NCBI GenBank assembly: GCA_029718625.1
Contig: CM056376.1
Coordinates: 95,151,945-95,215,944, forward strand
Direction: 5' to 3'
Length of the DNA stretch: 64,000 nucleotides
Origin: Synaphobranchus kaupii
Taxonomy: Eukaryota > Chordata > Actinopteri > Anguilliformes > Synaphobranchidae
The translations under genes and the position numbers were made by a program. Within the stretch, counting starts at the first letter, position 1; the number at the start of each line of letters is the position of its first letter. Below the pieces are notes generated by a model. That model ran no database searches. It saw only the letters and a program-made list of their open reading frames with translations, and was not told the DNA's origin. This document shows, piece by piece, positions 52,926 through 63,535 of this stretch.

Positions 52926-52975
52926 CAGTGGCGGCTGGTGATCGGAAATTTTGGTGAAAATTGAACCCCTGCTTT
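52926..52975 (+). mobile_element. End of a DNA element (cagtggcggctggtga)
   Basis: cagtggcggctggtgatcgg resembles the terminal repeat of a common group of fish DNA transposons (ISL2EU/PIF-like, from memory). Its inverted partner is not visible downstream. Confidence 0.35.
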
Positions 52976-52999
52976 ACCTGTTGAGCTAGGCCATTTTTG

Positions 53000-54160
53000 A
53001 ATTGTTTAACACTGACCACGTCAACTGACCAGCTGTAGGCAGAAAAGAGCTAGTGGCCATTTAAAACAGGTTCACAACTCATCACTATGGCTGTACCATT
53101 TAAATTGAGCTGCCTTCTCTCAAATGAATAACACCAGAGAATACAATGACAAGTAGTTATGTACACACTCATGTATTAGCAGCCATATTATTTCATCACC
53201 TATGCATATTCAATAGATAAATACTGAAATCCACCTGCACTGTAGCTAAAATAGCTTTGTTCAGATCATTTTGAATTGTCTTATGCCATATTCACTGGAG
53301 TAGCATTTCCTGGGGACCCCATGTGATTTGTGGAGGTCCTATGGGGAGCAGAATGCGAAATTAAACGCTATGATTTTACTTTGCATTTTTTCCCCACATT
53401 TAATGGAAATATCACTTTTTTTCTCATATTTAAAGTGTAAGCACCAGATAATTTAAAACGCTGGAAATTCAAAAAATGTGAAAGGAAAATGGCTCTGGTA
53501 TGAAATTACATAATCATAAAGTATATGAATGTTATATAAACGTTGGATATCGATGTTTAAGAAGTGTTTCCAGTACCGCTTTCGCCCCGCCCCCAACATT
53601 TTTAGTATTTCATAAAAGAACGTTTTTTGTCAAAACGCTGACGTCATACGTGGTACTGTCAACGTTCTTCAGCAGCTTCCCAATGCAACACACAAAGAGA
53701 AATTTACGAAAAAGGATGCTGAATAACCGCCCATTAAATCAGATATTTAAAAAAAATACACTGCACCCCTGATGAAGGCACACTGCCAAAACAGGTTGGT
53801 GACCTTACAATAAAAACTTTGCCCGGATGAACCAGCAAATCAGGCGCCAGCAAATGGTTCCAGGGCATTGCAAATATAGCAAATTTAAAATGATAGACGT
53901 TTACAATTTACATTTACAGACCAATATTGTACACAATACTGTATGTACAATAGGGAAATATTTGCACTTCCTCCACGTATGACGTCATACATCTATGATT
54001 CTATTGTCAGCGGATTTTTCAATTGTTTTTTCAAACTTCGCTAATTTTATATAATTTCCATGTAGTTATATAAAAAAAGAACTTGATATTGTAGTCTAAA
54101 TACCAGTCTAGTTTGTAAATATAAAAGTTGTCCATTATCTGGTGCTTACTCTTTGAACAA
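53000..54160. other. AT-rich region with weak inverted blocks
   Basis: gtaagcaccagataatttaa (53428) and attatctggtgcttact (54133) are inverted; tgacgtcatac phrases occur at 53640 and 53979 in both orientations. The plus frame 53500-53772 (90 codons) has no recognisable domain. This may be one arm system of an old foldback element, continued at 54165-55300. Confidence 0.4.
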
Positions 54161-54213
54161 AAAAATGTCCCCTTTTCCTACATTTATGATCTTTGAAAAA
54201 ACAGGTGTAAATA

Positions 54214-54752
54214 CACTGCCTGGCCAAAAAAAAGTCACACACTCTAATATTTTGTTGGACCGCCTTTAGCTTTGATTGGTGTGTATTTGTTGTGGCATTG
54301 TTTCGACAACCTTATGCAACGTCACAACATTTATTTCCATCCAGAGTTGCATTTATTTTTGGCCAAGATCTTGTATTGATGACGGGAGAGTCAAACCACT
54401 CCGTAAAGTCTTCTCCAGCACATTCCAAAGACTTTCAATGGGGTTAAGGTCAGGACTCTAGTGGCCAATTCATGTGTGAAAATGATTCCTCATGCTCCCT
54501 GAACCACTCTTTCACAATTTGAGCCCGAAGAATCTAGGCATTGTTGTCCTGGAATATGCCCATTGATGGGATAACCGGGTCATTCAGTACATTCAGGTAC
54601 TCAGCTGACTTCATTTTATTGCTGCATAACGTTGCTGAGCCTAGACCTGTCCAATTGAAGCAACCCCAGATCATAACACTGCATCCAGAGGCTTGTACAG
54701 TGGACACTATGCATGACGGGTGCAACGGCAACTTTTTTTTGGCCAGGCAGTG
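54214..54752 (-). mobile_element. Tc1-like deletion derivative, 539 bp
   Basis: Ends cactgcctggccaaaaaaaa / ttttttttggccaggcagtg are flanked by TA on both sides (54212-54213 and 54753-54754). The minus strand keeps the middle of a Tc1 transposase: CSVMIWGCFNWTGLGSATLC, NKMKSAEYLNVLNDPVIPSM and FQDNNA (second catalytic region). DNA-binding and C-terminal parts are deleted or badly decayed. Confidence 0.9.
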
Positions 54753-54759
54753 TATTAAA

Positions 54760-55195
54760 TGTACAATCCCAAAATTGTATGTATGTATGTATGAAACATT
54801 TAGCTAAATATTTATCTAAATGTATAAAACATTTAGCTAAAGGCATGGAACATTTAGCTAAATATTTAACTAAATGTATAAAACATTTATCTAAATGTAT
54901 GAAACATTTAGCTTAATATTAAAGAAAATGTATGAAACGTTTTAATAAATGTATGAAATATTAAGCTAAATGTTTCATACATTTACCTAAATGTTTTATA
55001 CATTTAGTTAAATATTTAGCTAAATGTATGAGACATTTAGGTAAATGTTTCGTACATTTAGATAAATATTTAGCTAAATGTTTCATACATTTAGTTAAAT
55101 ATTTAGCTAAATGTTTTATACATTTAATAAAATATTTAGCTAAATGTTTCATACATTTAGCTGAACTATTATACATTTAGCTATATATTAAAAAC
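54760..55195. repeat. AT-rich palindromic minisatellite
   Basis: Units of the form aaacatttagctaaat(atttaactaaatgtat) repeat many times with period about 15-17 or twice that. Left of about 54958 units read gtatgaaacatttagc, right of it gctaaatgtttcatac, so the whole array is mirror-symmetric and could form a cruciform. The apparent open frames on both strands (repeated KCMKHLAKYL) are a by-product. Confidence 0.85.
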
Positions 55196-55300
55196 CACTA
55201 AATTATAAAACATTTAGCTTATATATAATTTTGGAGTTGTACATTTAATATTTACACCAGTTTTTTCAAAGATAATAAATGTAGGAAAAAGGGATAGTTT

Positions 55301-56926
55301 TTGCATTTGGCACCCTGGTCGTCTGTGATGTTAATCCCGAGCGAATCTGCATTTCTGTAATTTGTAAAGTCAAAATTTCCCACCGTAAATTACCTACCAT
55401 ATTTTGCACAAAGCAGGGAATCTGATAATATTAGTCCTGTGTTAATCGCCATCTCAGTAATTTGGGGTGAGATTGCTAAAGTGGAAATTATTATTGCTAA
55501 TTCTGACATTTTGTCTGCGGTTCTTATACCAAAAGTATTTAAATGTTACTGCTAAATTTAATGTGTCAGAATTGAAAGGAATTGTAGTCTATTCGACTCT
55601 ATAGCCAGCTTCAACACATCAATTTATATACGCTGTGCAAATGTGCAGAAAAACGGAGAATAGGGAAGGAGCCTATAGAAATGTTACGTTTCATTCGTAC
55701 CTGTTGATTATCCCTGGGATTTCATAAGTAAATTTGAGGGAAATACTGAATGCGCTCATCGGGGGATAATTCCTAAATCATATGAGGTCACCATGTAGCC
55801 TAATACCCTAGTCCAGTGCGAATAGGCCATTTGACATCCCGGAGAACACAGAGGGCGACTTTAAGCATGCAGCCTGAACATCATCATAGAGGGAAGGTAG
55901 CTCAGGTAACTCCCTGCTCTGTTATCTGAATTTTCACTGTCGTTATTCCCCGAAATGCCAGCTCACAAAGACCCAAGAATCGCATCGATCAATGTCTCAG
56001 GAATGTCACGGTTTTCCCCACTTATTTTTTGTTTTCCTCAACGTTATTTTGTTATGCGTGCACCTTCATCAATAAAATTATCATTTCCAGACTCAACTCA
56101 CATGGTTACACTACTGACATTCTCCTTCGATTTTGCATGAATTTTAACAGGCCTGAATTATGTGGCCTAAATAATGAAAGCCATCTCTCGCAAACATTGA
56201 ACATCTCCCGTAGCAACACACCTGGATAAAAAATAATAGGCTATCCTTTAAACAACACACATGGCCAGCAATACATGCGGGATTCTGTTAGCAAGCTGCC
56301 TGTAACTAATCCACCTTGATGTAGGCTACCACAAGCATTTAACGTTAAAGCTCTGACCGAACCCAAAATTGATAAGATCAAGGCTTCGGTCTCCCATCTG
56401 CTTTCACTTGCAATATTTCTTCACAGTTTAAGGATTGAAAATAACATTACGTTAATCCCGCTAAATCAGATCCAGTATGTTTACATTCACAGGTTCCATT
56501 TTCTTTCAAATGCAGCCAAATGTAATGGCAAAAGTTAATGCTACAAAAAGTGAGCTAGTTTAGGCCAACGTTAGGCAACATTAGTTAAATCACTAACATT
56601 AGAAATTAGCTAGCTATTAACACTACAATACGATAAAAATTTTACTATTTACAATATAAATCACCACTGACAATGCCACAACTATAAAAATGTAATAAAT
56701 TTCTCTCTCGTTCCCTTTATCTCTCTCTAATACAGTAACACAGTAATGGTCTACTCAAAATTGGTGATTGATTGATGATTATATATTGCTGGACAGCTAA
56801 CTCGTGTTCTGAATTGTTAGACATTATGTCAATCATCAGGACGAGAACATGCAAAAGAATATGTATGACTGAGATACTTTAGTGAGGCTCTGCTTCACGG
56901 GTGGGCTCAAAAACGCGTCCTAATCC
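55301..56926. other. No recognisable gene
   Basis: AT-rich, with a low-complexity tctctctcgttccctttatc stretch near 56702. Short frames (61-66 codons near 55955-56229) overlap each other and show no domain. Confidence 0.35.
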
Positions 56927-57636
56927 TGTAAGGGGTTGGTGTGAGGTTTGGAGAACCAAAAGCGACCGATAAGGAATCTTAAAGCGTATCTAGAAAATAC
57001 GCCACAAAAATGGATATAACCGCACCAGGGAAGGAATAAAACAAAAGAATGGGAGAAAAACTTCCCGGCAGAAGTCAAATGAAACTACCTCAAAAGGAGG
57101 CGAGACTCGAAAATGGCGAGTATAAATAACAAAAGAACCTCACGCTCTAAATCAAAGAGCGCACATGAGAGGCTGGAAAACCAAAAGAAAAACCTGAGTA
57201 AATGGGTGAAGGAAAGAAATAGAAAATCAAACCTGTTACCTAAGCTCTTGTAGCAAAAGAGCTGAACACAAAAGGCAACAGGTTGAGAGATTAAAGGATA
57301 AAGCGAAAGATTGGAAGGAAAAGAATAAACCAATCTAATCCTAATAATAACCAGACTTGCTGCGTTTCTTATTTTTACAAACCGGAAATGCAGTGACCGA
57401 ATTCCTATACCTTGCCGACTCCGTTGTCAAAATAGTAAAGACAATATCGAAGTGCCAGAAGGTGGAAGTCCTGGGCTATTTATAACCGGCAGAAAACACT
57501 AAACAGGTGTTAGGAATAATAGCCGGGCGAGATCCAAAAACCGGAATAGAGGCGGAAAAAATCCGATAGAGCATCCCGATGATGCCAAATCGAATAAAGA
57601 CCACAGAAACAACAGAGGCTGCCAATAACCATGATA
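56927..57636 (-). mobile_element. Solo LTR of the 13-16 kb chromovirus family
   Basis: On the minus strand it runs from TATCATGGTTATTGGCAGCC (57636) to CCCCTTACA (56927), 710 bases. The target duplication AATCC stands at 56922-56926 and 57637-57641. Shared blocks with 15256-15999 in the same order: ctctatcggattttttccgc, ctcgcccggc, ataaatagcc(c)aggacttcc, gagcgtgaggttcttttgtt and ggtcgc.ttggt. The first dinucleotide is TA and not TG, a single decay change. Confidence 0.9.
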
Positions 57637-57911
57637 AATCCACAACTATACAATCATGTCTCATAAAGTCATCAATTGATTTGCAATGGTAGAGTGAAGC
57701 AGACGATAGCTTTGCCTCACTGAAGTTCCTTTTAAAAGTCGAAGGGTGGCGCTGTTTTTCACGATACAAGCACAGAACTACAGTACATATTATACAAGGT
57801 ATGTTTTTGAATCTCAGCACTTTTTTTTAGCTTCACAAGGGAAAGTCGTTGTGGTGATGATTCAAAATGAAAGAAAGCCTATGTTGTGTGTGATTGTGTG
57901 ATCACACACAC

Positions 57912-58128
57912 TGGCGGCAGTGTAGTATAAGGGTTAAGGAACTGGCCTTGTAACCAAAAGGTTGCAGATTCGATTCCCAGGTAGGACACTGTCGTTGTAC
58001 CCTTGAGCAAGGTACTTAACCTGAATTGCTTCAGTATATATCCAGCTGCAGAAATGGATAATATGTAAAAAGTTGTGTAAGTCGCTCTGGATAAGAGCAT
58101 CTGCTAAATGCCTGTAATGTAATGTAAT
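57912..58128 (+). mobile_element. tRNA-derived SINE (V-SINE-like), copy 2
   Basis: It starts tggcggcagtgtagtataag, with ggttaaggaactggccttgt, box B GATTCGATTCCC near 57967, core cccttgagcaaggtacttaa and tail ctctggataagagcatctgc, ending in (TGTAA)n at about 58113-58128. It is in opposite orientation to copy 1 at 51903. Confidence 0.88.
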
Positions 58129-58832
58129 GTTCTTTTTCACCCATTTATTTTGTTGTCTTAGAGAAACCTCCTCTGATACACACACAAACATGCATATTCA
58201 CAAAAAAGGAAAAAAAACTTCTCTGGCAGTAATCCAGCTCCCTTTAAATCCTATGACAGTGAGCATGACTGGATGATGAAGGAAATCAGTAATGTGAAGG
58301 AACAAAAACTGCCTTCCTTTCCTTCCAGGTTTGTTTATGATGTCAGAGCAAAAAGCTCATCAGTGAAAAGAGGACTTTGAGGACTTGACTAATAAGCCCC
58401 TCTGGGGTAACACAGCGTCAGAGTGATGCTATTGATCAGTGGCCACCACCAGAAAGCCTGGCTACTGTTATCAAGGTGTGTGGGTATACACACTATGTTC
58501 CAATCATTACTCTGTGAATCCCACCACTACCTTTCACACACTCATAAACCAAACCCTGTGAACATGCACATATGTGCACATACAAACACACACACCTTCT
58601 GGCATACAAACGTCTTCATACATTTCACTGGTAGCGATTTCTGTAAATGGCACCGTATTTTACATTAATGTCAACAGTAAATTACTGTAGAAGGGGTATA
58701 GATTACTGTAGATCAGGGTGCAGTGCATTGTGGGAAATATCCAGTGGATTGTGTAGGTTTACTGTATTTTGTATTGTGTATTGTGTAGGTTTACTTCGCG
58801 CTGAGTCTACTGTGACTACCGTATTTTGAGTC
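58129..58832. other. No recognisable gene
   Basis: Contains acacacaaac-rich low-complexity sequence near 58575 and a gtaaattactgtagaa / gattactgtagat phrase pair near 58676-58712. Confidence 0.3.
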
Positions 58833-59000
58833 TGCTTTCTACCGAAGTATGCCAACTGTGTATATACCCGCAAAGTCTTAACCAAAGCACACCAGTATTC
58901 TGGGGCTTATGTCAACACAGTGCGCCCTAGAATACTGGCGTGCTTTGGTTGATACTTTGTGCAGATATACACAGTTGGTATTCTTCAGTAGAAAGTAGTT
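58833..59000. mobile_element. Near-perfect long hairpin (MITE-like)
   Basis: Arms 58834-58903 and 58925-58998 are inverted: ctttctaccgaagtatgcca, actgtgtatatacccgcaaa, accaaagcacaccagtattc. The loop is about 20 bases. About 70 paired bases with few mismatches would give a long double-stranded RNA if transcribed. No target duplication clear. Confidence 0.8.
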
Positions 59001-59254
59001 TTCGAACAAAACGTGCACAACAAGGTCTGTGGATGTTTGTGAGTAACCTTGCCGTATAATTGTAAAGAGACATTGCTGTTTATTGTTTTCAAATGTGCAT
59101 TTCAGGCGCCTTGAGCGGCACAAACTTTGGTCCCGTTGAGGTGCGCTCTATCAGGGTGATATCACAGTGAGCTGCAGCGCATATTCACAAAACTAGTGAG
59201 TTCTCAGCAAAACTACCTGGATGGACAGGTAGAATTGTCTGTAGAAACATATCA

Positions 59255-59287
59255 AAATTAAATTTTTTGGGTGAACTGCCCCTTTAA
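59255..59287. mobile_element. End of a common fish repeat (gggtgaactgcccctttaa)
   Basis: aattttttgggtgaactgcc followed by cctttaa is the mirror of the widespread fish end ttaaagggatagttcaccca. A diverged ggggtagttcacccacattg lies at 9291. Only ends are seen. Confidence 0.45.
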
Positions 59288-59702
59288 TAGTGTTGCACAT
59301 GTGCATGTATGCATGCCAGCATTCACGCACACACGCAGAGGCTTCGTGCTGAGAAATTTAAAAAAAATTCTGAGAAAATCCTCCAATTTCTGCACGGAAT
59401 TTTCCATCACAAATCACGATCATTACCACTTCAGAAATGCAATGACACCTTTCTAAACATTCGCCTGGTGGACTTGCCACTGCAGCTGTAATGGCTGCTT
59501 TCAGTGGATTGATTGTCAGACTAGTGCTATGGCTAGTGTCAGAAAAGCCAGGCAAACCCATTACCAGGGCTTTGCACCCATATGCACCTGCTGCTAATGT
59601 GTGAATGGGTCTAATGTGTTTCCCCTGAGCTCTCGCACTCTCATCCCCCTAAGGTTTTGCAAGCAGAAGCACCAGAAGCAAAAAAGCAGGGAGAGAGAGA
59701 TT

Positions 59703-59993
59703 GGGTGCGTCCCAATAGTCGAAAAATGCACCCTCCTTTCCTCCACTACCACCTCCTCTCCTCCGTGCCCCGGAAATAGATGTGTTTTCATGAAATTTTG
59801 CTGTACGTATTAATGGTTACATATTAATTAATGTCTTGACACAAACAGCAATGTCTGGTACATTGTATACTGTACATGCAAATAATTATACTCGAAACGT
59901 TCAGGCAGTTTTGCATACTTCCGGGTAGGAGAGGAGTGGTAGTGGGGGAGTGGAGAAAAGGAGGTGGGGAGTGAAGAATATTGGGATGCACCC
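59703..59993. mobile_element. MITE with gggtgcgtcccaata ends
   Basis: Ends gggtgcgtcccaatagtc and gaatattgggatgcaccc are inverted, and internal blocks (ccactaccacctcctctcct versus aggagaggagtggtagtggg; cggaaatag versus cttccgggt) continue the symmetry. Length 291 bases. No clear target duplication; superfamily open. Confidence 0.7.
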
Positions 59994-61556
59994 AGAGTGG
60001 GGATGACACTCCTTCCTTCTTATCCAAATGTCAAAGTGGGTCGGTATCTAATGGAATTATGGGAAATGTGGATTAGTGCAAAACAGAATTTTTATTGGAG
60101 CTAATTTTAATTATTTATGTGGTCAAAATCATGTGAAGTGGTTCTGACCATAAAAAGTGATCGTGCAGGAGTAGAGGAGGAGTACCACAAATGAAACGCA
60201 TGCTCTCCTCAAAGGTAATCTCCTATTCAGTGACTATTTTAGACTAAATGTTACTTAGTACTCCCAGAGTACTACCGGAAATTGGAGAAAACTTATGAAA
60301 ACTGAACCCACAGTGTCAGTGTGTGTTCCCTGTTTGGTGTGTGTTCCCTGTTTGGTGTGGCACGTGTGTAAATTGTTGGGGAAGCTAATGCTGCAGTAAC
60401 ACAAGGAACCTTGTCTACATTAATCCCACGCTGCCCCTGATGAGAGGATACCTATTATGTCTCACCAATGTAGACTCCTACCCATAGCTGGCTAATGGTA
60501 TGTCCAAACCTTATGCCTGCTGAAGTCTTTGGGGCAAAGCCTGTGCTCATAGCAAGTGCCATTACTGAGAGAACCATTTTGGGGTCATGAAGCCTCACTT
60601 CTCCCATTCCTTGTCTTCACTAGATATCATTGTGCCACAGCTGGCATAGAGCACGGAGCCTTGGTTCAGGAGGACAGCCCGTCAGCTGCAGTAACATGTC
60701 CAGTTGGTGACAGCGGCTGATGCTTTGTGGGTATTCAGCAAACTGACAGGCGTGGTTTTCTGATTGGAAGGTCCACTCACAGATGACCAGACAGCAAAGT
60801 GACGGATGTCTCTCTGCATATGTAACAAGTGACAGCTCGTATTAGAGAGGGAATTGCATTACAAAACACATAAATGTTTTATAAACGGCAATAAGAACAA
60901 ATTAAATTAAACGTATTAAGTATTAATATGTCTAAATTATTAATGTAAGTTATGAGTATATGAATAAGTGTTACCAGTAGGCCTAATAGATTTTTTTCTA
61001 TGAATAATGTATCAAATGTAATTCGCCACGTTTAAATTTAAAATTTGTCTGCCACCTGTCAGCTTATCTGGAAATCCATTACTTCTCATTCATCAGAAAA
61101 TTCTCACACAAAAATATGGCCAGTGAATCTCCAGGTAAAGTCATTATCCCCAAAGCCAATCGCTCCATTGAGTGTACATATGGAAAAGCATTTGGTGTTT
61201 GTTTTTTCCGCTCCTCCCCTGGACATGGTGAACATTAGCTAAATGCCACAAGCACAAACTCTGACACCATTCCAACACCACCACAGCAGCCAAAAGAACG
61301 GCAATATGGAGGATAGATGATGGAGAGAGAGAGAAATGGAAGTAAGTTAAAGAGGGGGACATGATATGATAATAGGAAGGGGTGGAACTGAGTGCAGGGT
61401 TGGAGGGATGGTGGGGGGCCATAGTCCAGGTAGAATGGTTTGAACTACTGCTGTTGTACATTACAGTAGGAAACTTAAACTGAATTATATCCAGTAGTAT
61501 TGATGGATAATATAAAAGAACAAAAAAATAGTTTTTCTTGATTTTACTACAAGTAA
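59994..61556. other. No recognisable gene
   Basis: A 20-base tandem pair gtgtgttccctgtttggtgt lies at 60318-60358. A purine-rich gagagagagagaaatggaag stretch lies near 61322. No other signature. Confidence 0.35.
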
Positions 61557-61582
61557 TAACAATAATAATAATAATAATAATG
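61557..61582. repeat. (AAT)n microsatellite
   Basis: Short uninterrupted aataat run. Confidence 0.9.
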
Positions 61583-62456
61583 TATTTGTGGCATAAATAA
61601 GTTATACTTTAAAGATAATTTTACATTAAATGAGGTCTACTATATTCTATGCTATCCTGGAATGTACTGCATGCAGGCCAAAGTAAAAAATATATTTTTC
61701 TGTACAGGATTGTATGCTGGAATGAGCCCTCCGTCGTTGTAGGCCGTCAGGTCCACATTGGCTATCAGACAGCCATACCAGGAGATGTTCCTCCCATTTC
61801 CACACCTGCGGATCCCTGCACTAATCACTGTCTTCAGAGGAGGCAAGGGCACCTTCTCTCCCTATACTGTGTGTGTGTTTATGTATTACAGTTTACAGTA
61901 TATGTGAGAGTAGGTGAGAAGTAAGGGAGGTTCATGCTTTCATGTCTGCATATTGGATGAACAATATTTGTTTTATATGTCATAGCGATATAGGCATAGT
62001 GCTATAATACGCATACGTAATCTGATTTACAAAACCATAAGTCTTCATTAGTGTCTGAAATTGGCAAGTGTGGTCCCATACCCTGACTGAAATAAAAATC
62101 TGGAGAGTTCTACTAATGCACCACGTCAAATCTGTCTTTTCTCTGCCAGCAATGAACAATTTACCATAATCAGAAAAAAGAGAATTTGGCACAATACAAA
62201 TAGTGCAATTAGCTGAGACGCTCGTGATTCTCCAGTAATGGATTACAAAGTGGAACTCAATCAGGCTGGTCAATCCCTTGCGGTAATGTATTGCAGAACC
62301 GAGACTGACTATACCCCACAATCTTGGCCTGAGTGGGTAGCGAGCCGTGTGTGCGGATGGCACGCTGACAGATGGCATGCCAGTGCCAGGTGCTAAGAAG
62401 GGAGTCTCAGCTGGGTCGGCTTGTGTTGGCATGCCGTGAACCCCCACAGCCAGAGC
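61583..62456. other. No recognisable gene
   Basis: Frames of 91 and 161 codons exist (61649-61924 plus; 61980-62465 minus) without any domain I recognise; the minus frame runs into the minisatellite. Confidence 0.3.
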
Positions 62457-62840
62457 CACAGCCACTCTCTGCAGGACACCTCCAAAGCCACTGTCATTCT
62501 CTGTAGGGCACCTCCAAAGCCACTGTCATTCTCTGTAGGGCACCTCCAAAGCCACAGCCACTCTCTGCAGGACACCTCCAAAGCCACTGTCATTCTCTGT
62601 AGGGCACCTCCAAAGCCACTGTCATTCTCTGTAGGGCACCTCCAAAGCCACTGTCATTCTCTGTAGGGCACCTCCAAAGCCACTGTCATTCTCTGTAGGG
62701 CACCTCCAAAGCCACAGCCACTCTCTGCAGGACACCTCCAAAGCCACTGTCATTCTCTGTAGGGCACCTCCAAAGCCACTGTCATTCTCTGTAGGGCACC
62801 TCCAAAGTTATAGCCTCTCTTTGGTCAGCCTCCAGAAACA
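62457..62840. repeat. 32-bp minisatellite, 11 units in an A/B pattern
   Basis: Two unit types alternate: A = cacagccactctctgcagga + cacctccaaagc and B = cactgtcattctctgtaggg + cacctccaaagc. Starting at 62457 the order is A B B A B B B B A B B, exactly 32 bases each to 62808, followed by a degenerate A-like unit (tatagcctctctttgg) to about 62840. Confidence 0.95.
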
Positions 62841-63003
62841 CACTCAGTGAAGCGGGAGGGGACATTCAAACACATCCGGGGGAAGGGGGAAGCTCTCAGA
62901 TGCAATCTCCTACCCCAGCGAGACCCCAGACTGAGCAACCTGTATTTAATCAACACATCGAACCTCTCACCAGACACACAGCCTAAAACAATATGTATTT
63001 ACT

Positions 63004-63282
63004 TTAAAAATTAAGGTTCAAGGTTCACTCACATTCATACTACAAGGACAATTTAGACTCTCTAAATTAACTTGCATGTCTTTGGACTGTGGGAGGAAAG
63101 CAGAGTACCCGGAGGACACGGGGAAAACATGCAACATGCAGACTACCCGCGTGGACATGGGGAGAACATGCAAACACCACAGAAAGGCCCTCGGCCAGGA
63201 TATTAACTCAGTAGCTTCTTGCTCTGAGGCGACAGCACCACTCATTGCACCAATGTGCCGCCACCAGCACATCAGATGCATC
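63004..63282 (-). mobile_element. Old tRNA-derived SINE
   Basis: Contains, on the plus strand, cttgcatgtctttggactgt, gggaggaaagcagagtaccc, ggggagaacatgcaaacacc, acagaaaggccctcggccag and cttgctctgaggcgacagca, the well-known fish SINE that reads, on the minus strand, a tRNA-like head (ggtgcaatgagtggtgctgt) and then the tail. Box B is degraded (gagttaatatcc). Clearly an old copy. Confidence 0.75.
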
Positions 63283-63427
63283 ATCAACATAACAAATGTT
63301 TTTGCCAAGCTCTGTTTTCAGCTTGCTGGCTGTCTCTCGATCCAGTACTTTTGAGATAAATCTTCTAAACTAATTTAATGTCCTGCGATAAGTGAGACAA
63401 AAACATATTGAATATATTCCGTTCAGC

Positions 63428-63535
63428 TAGGGATGCACCAGTACCATTTTTTAAGGTCGAGTACGAGTACCGAGTACTCAGGTTTGGTTACTTGCCGATA
63501 CGGAGTACCGATACAAGTACTTTTAATAGTATTGC
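63428..63535 (+). mobile_element. End of a hAT-type element
   Basis: tagggatgcaccagtaccat, then cgagtacgagtaccgagtac, ccgatacggagtaccgatac resemble the terminal and subterminal repeats of a common fish hAT family (stagggatgcaccgatacc, from memory). The inverted partner is not within the window. Confidence 0.55.

Larger units (their letters stand above)
54165..55300. repeat. Inverted pair flanking a Tc1 insert and an AT palindrome
   Basis: Bases 54172-54215 (ccttttcctacatttatgat, ctttgaaaaaacaggtgtaa) return inverted at 55248-55292 (ttacaccagttttttcaaag, ataataaatgtaggaaaaag). Between them lie a Tc1 element and an AT-rich palindromic minisatellite. Confidence 0.75.

Noticed and set aside
54713..55176. 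Frames with repeated K-C-M-K-H-L-A-K-Y-L on both strands
   Set aside because: Translation of the AT-rich palindromic minisatellite, not a protein repeat.
62393..62666. Repetitive frames on both strands in the 62.4-62.8 kb region
   Set aside because: 32-base units, shift frame with each unit; simple minisatellite.
62457..62808. CRISPR-like regular repeat
   Set aside because: No unique spacers: units are contiguous, and the context is a eukaryotic genome.
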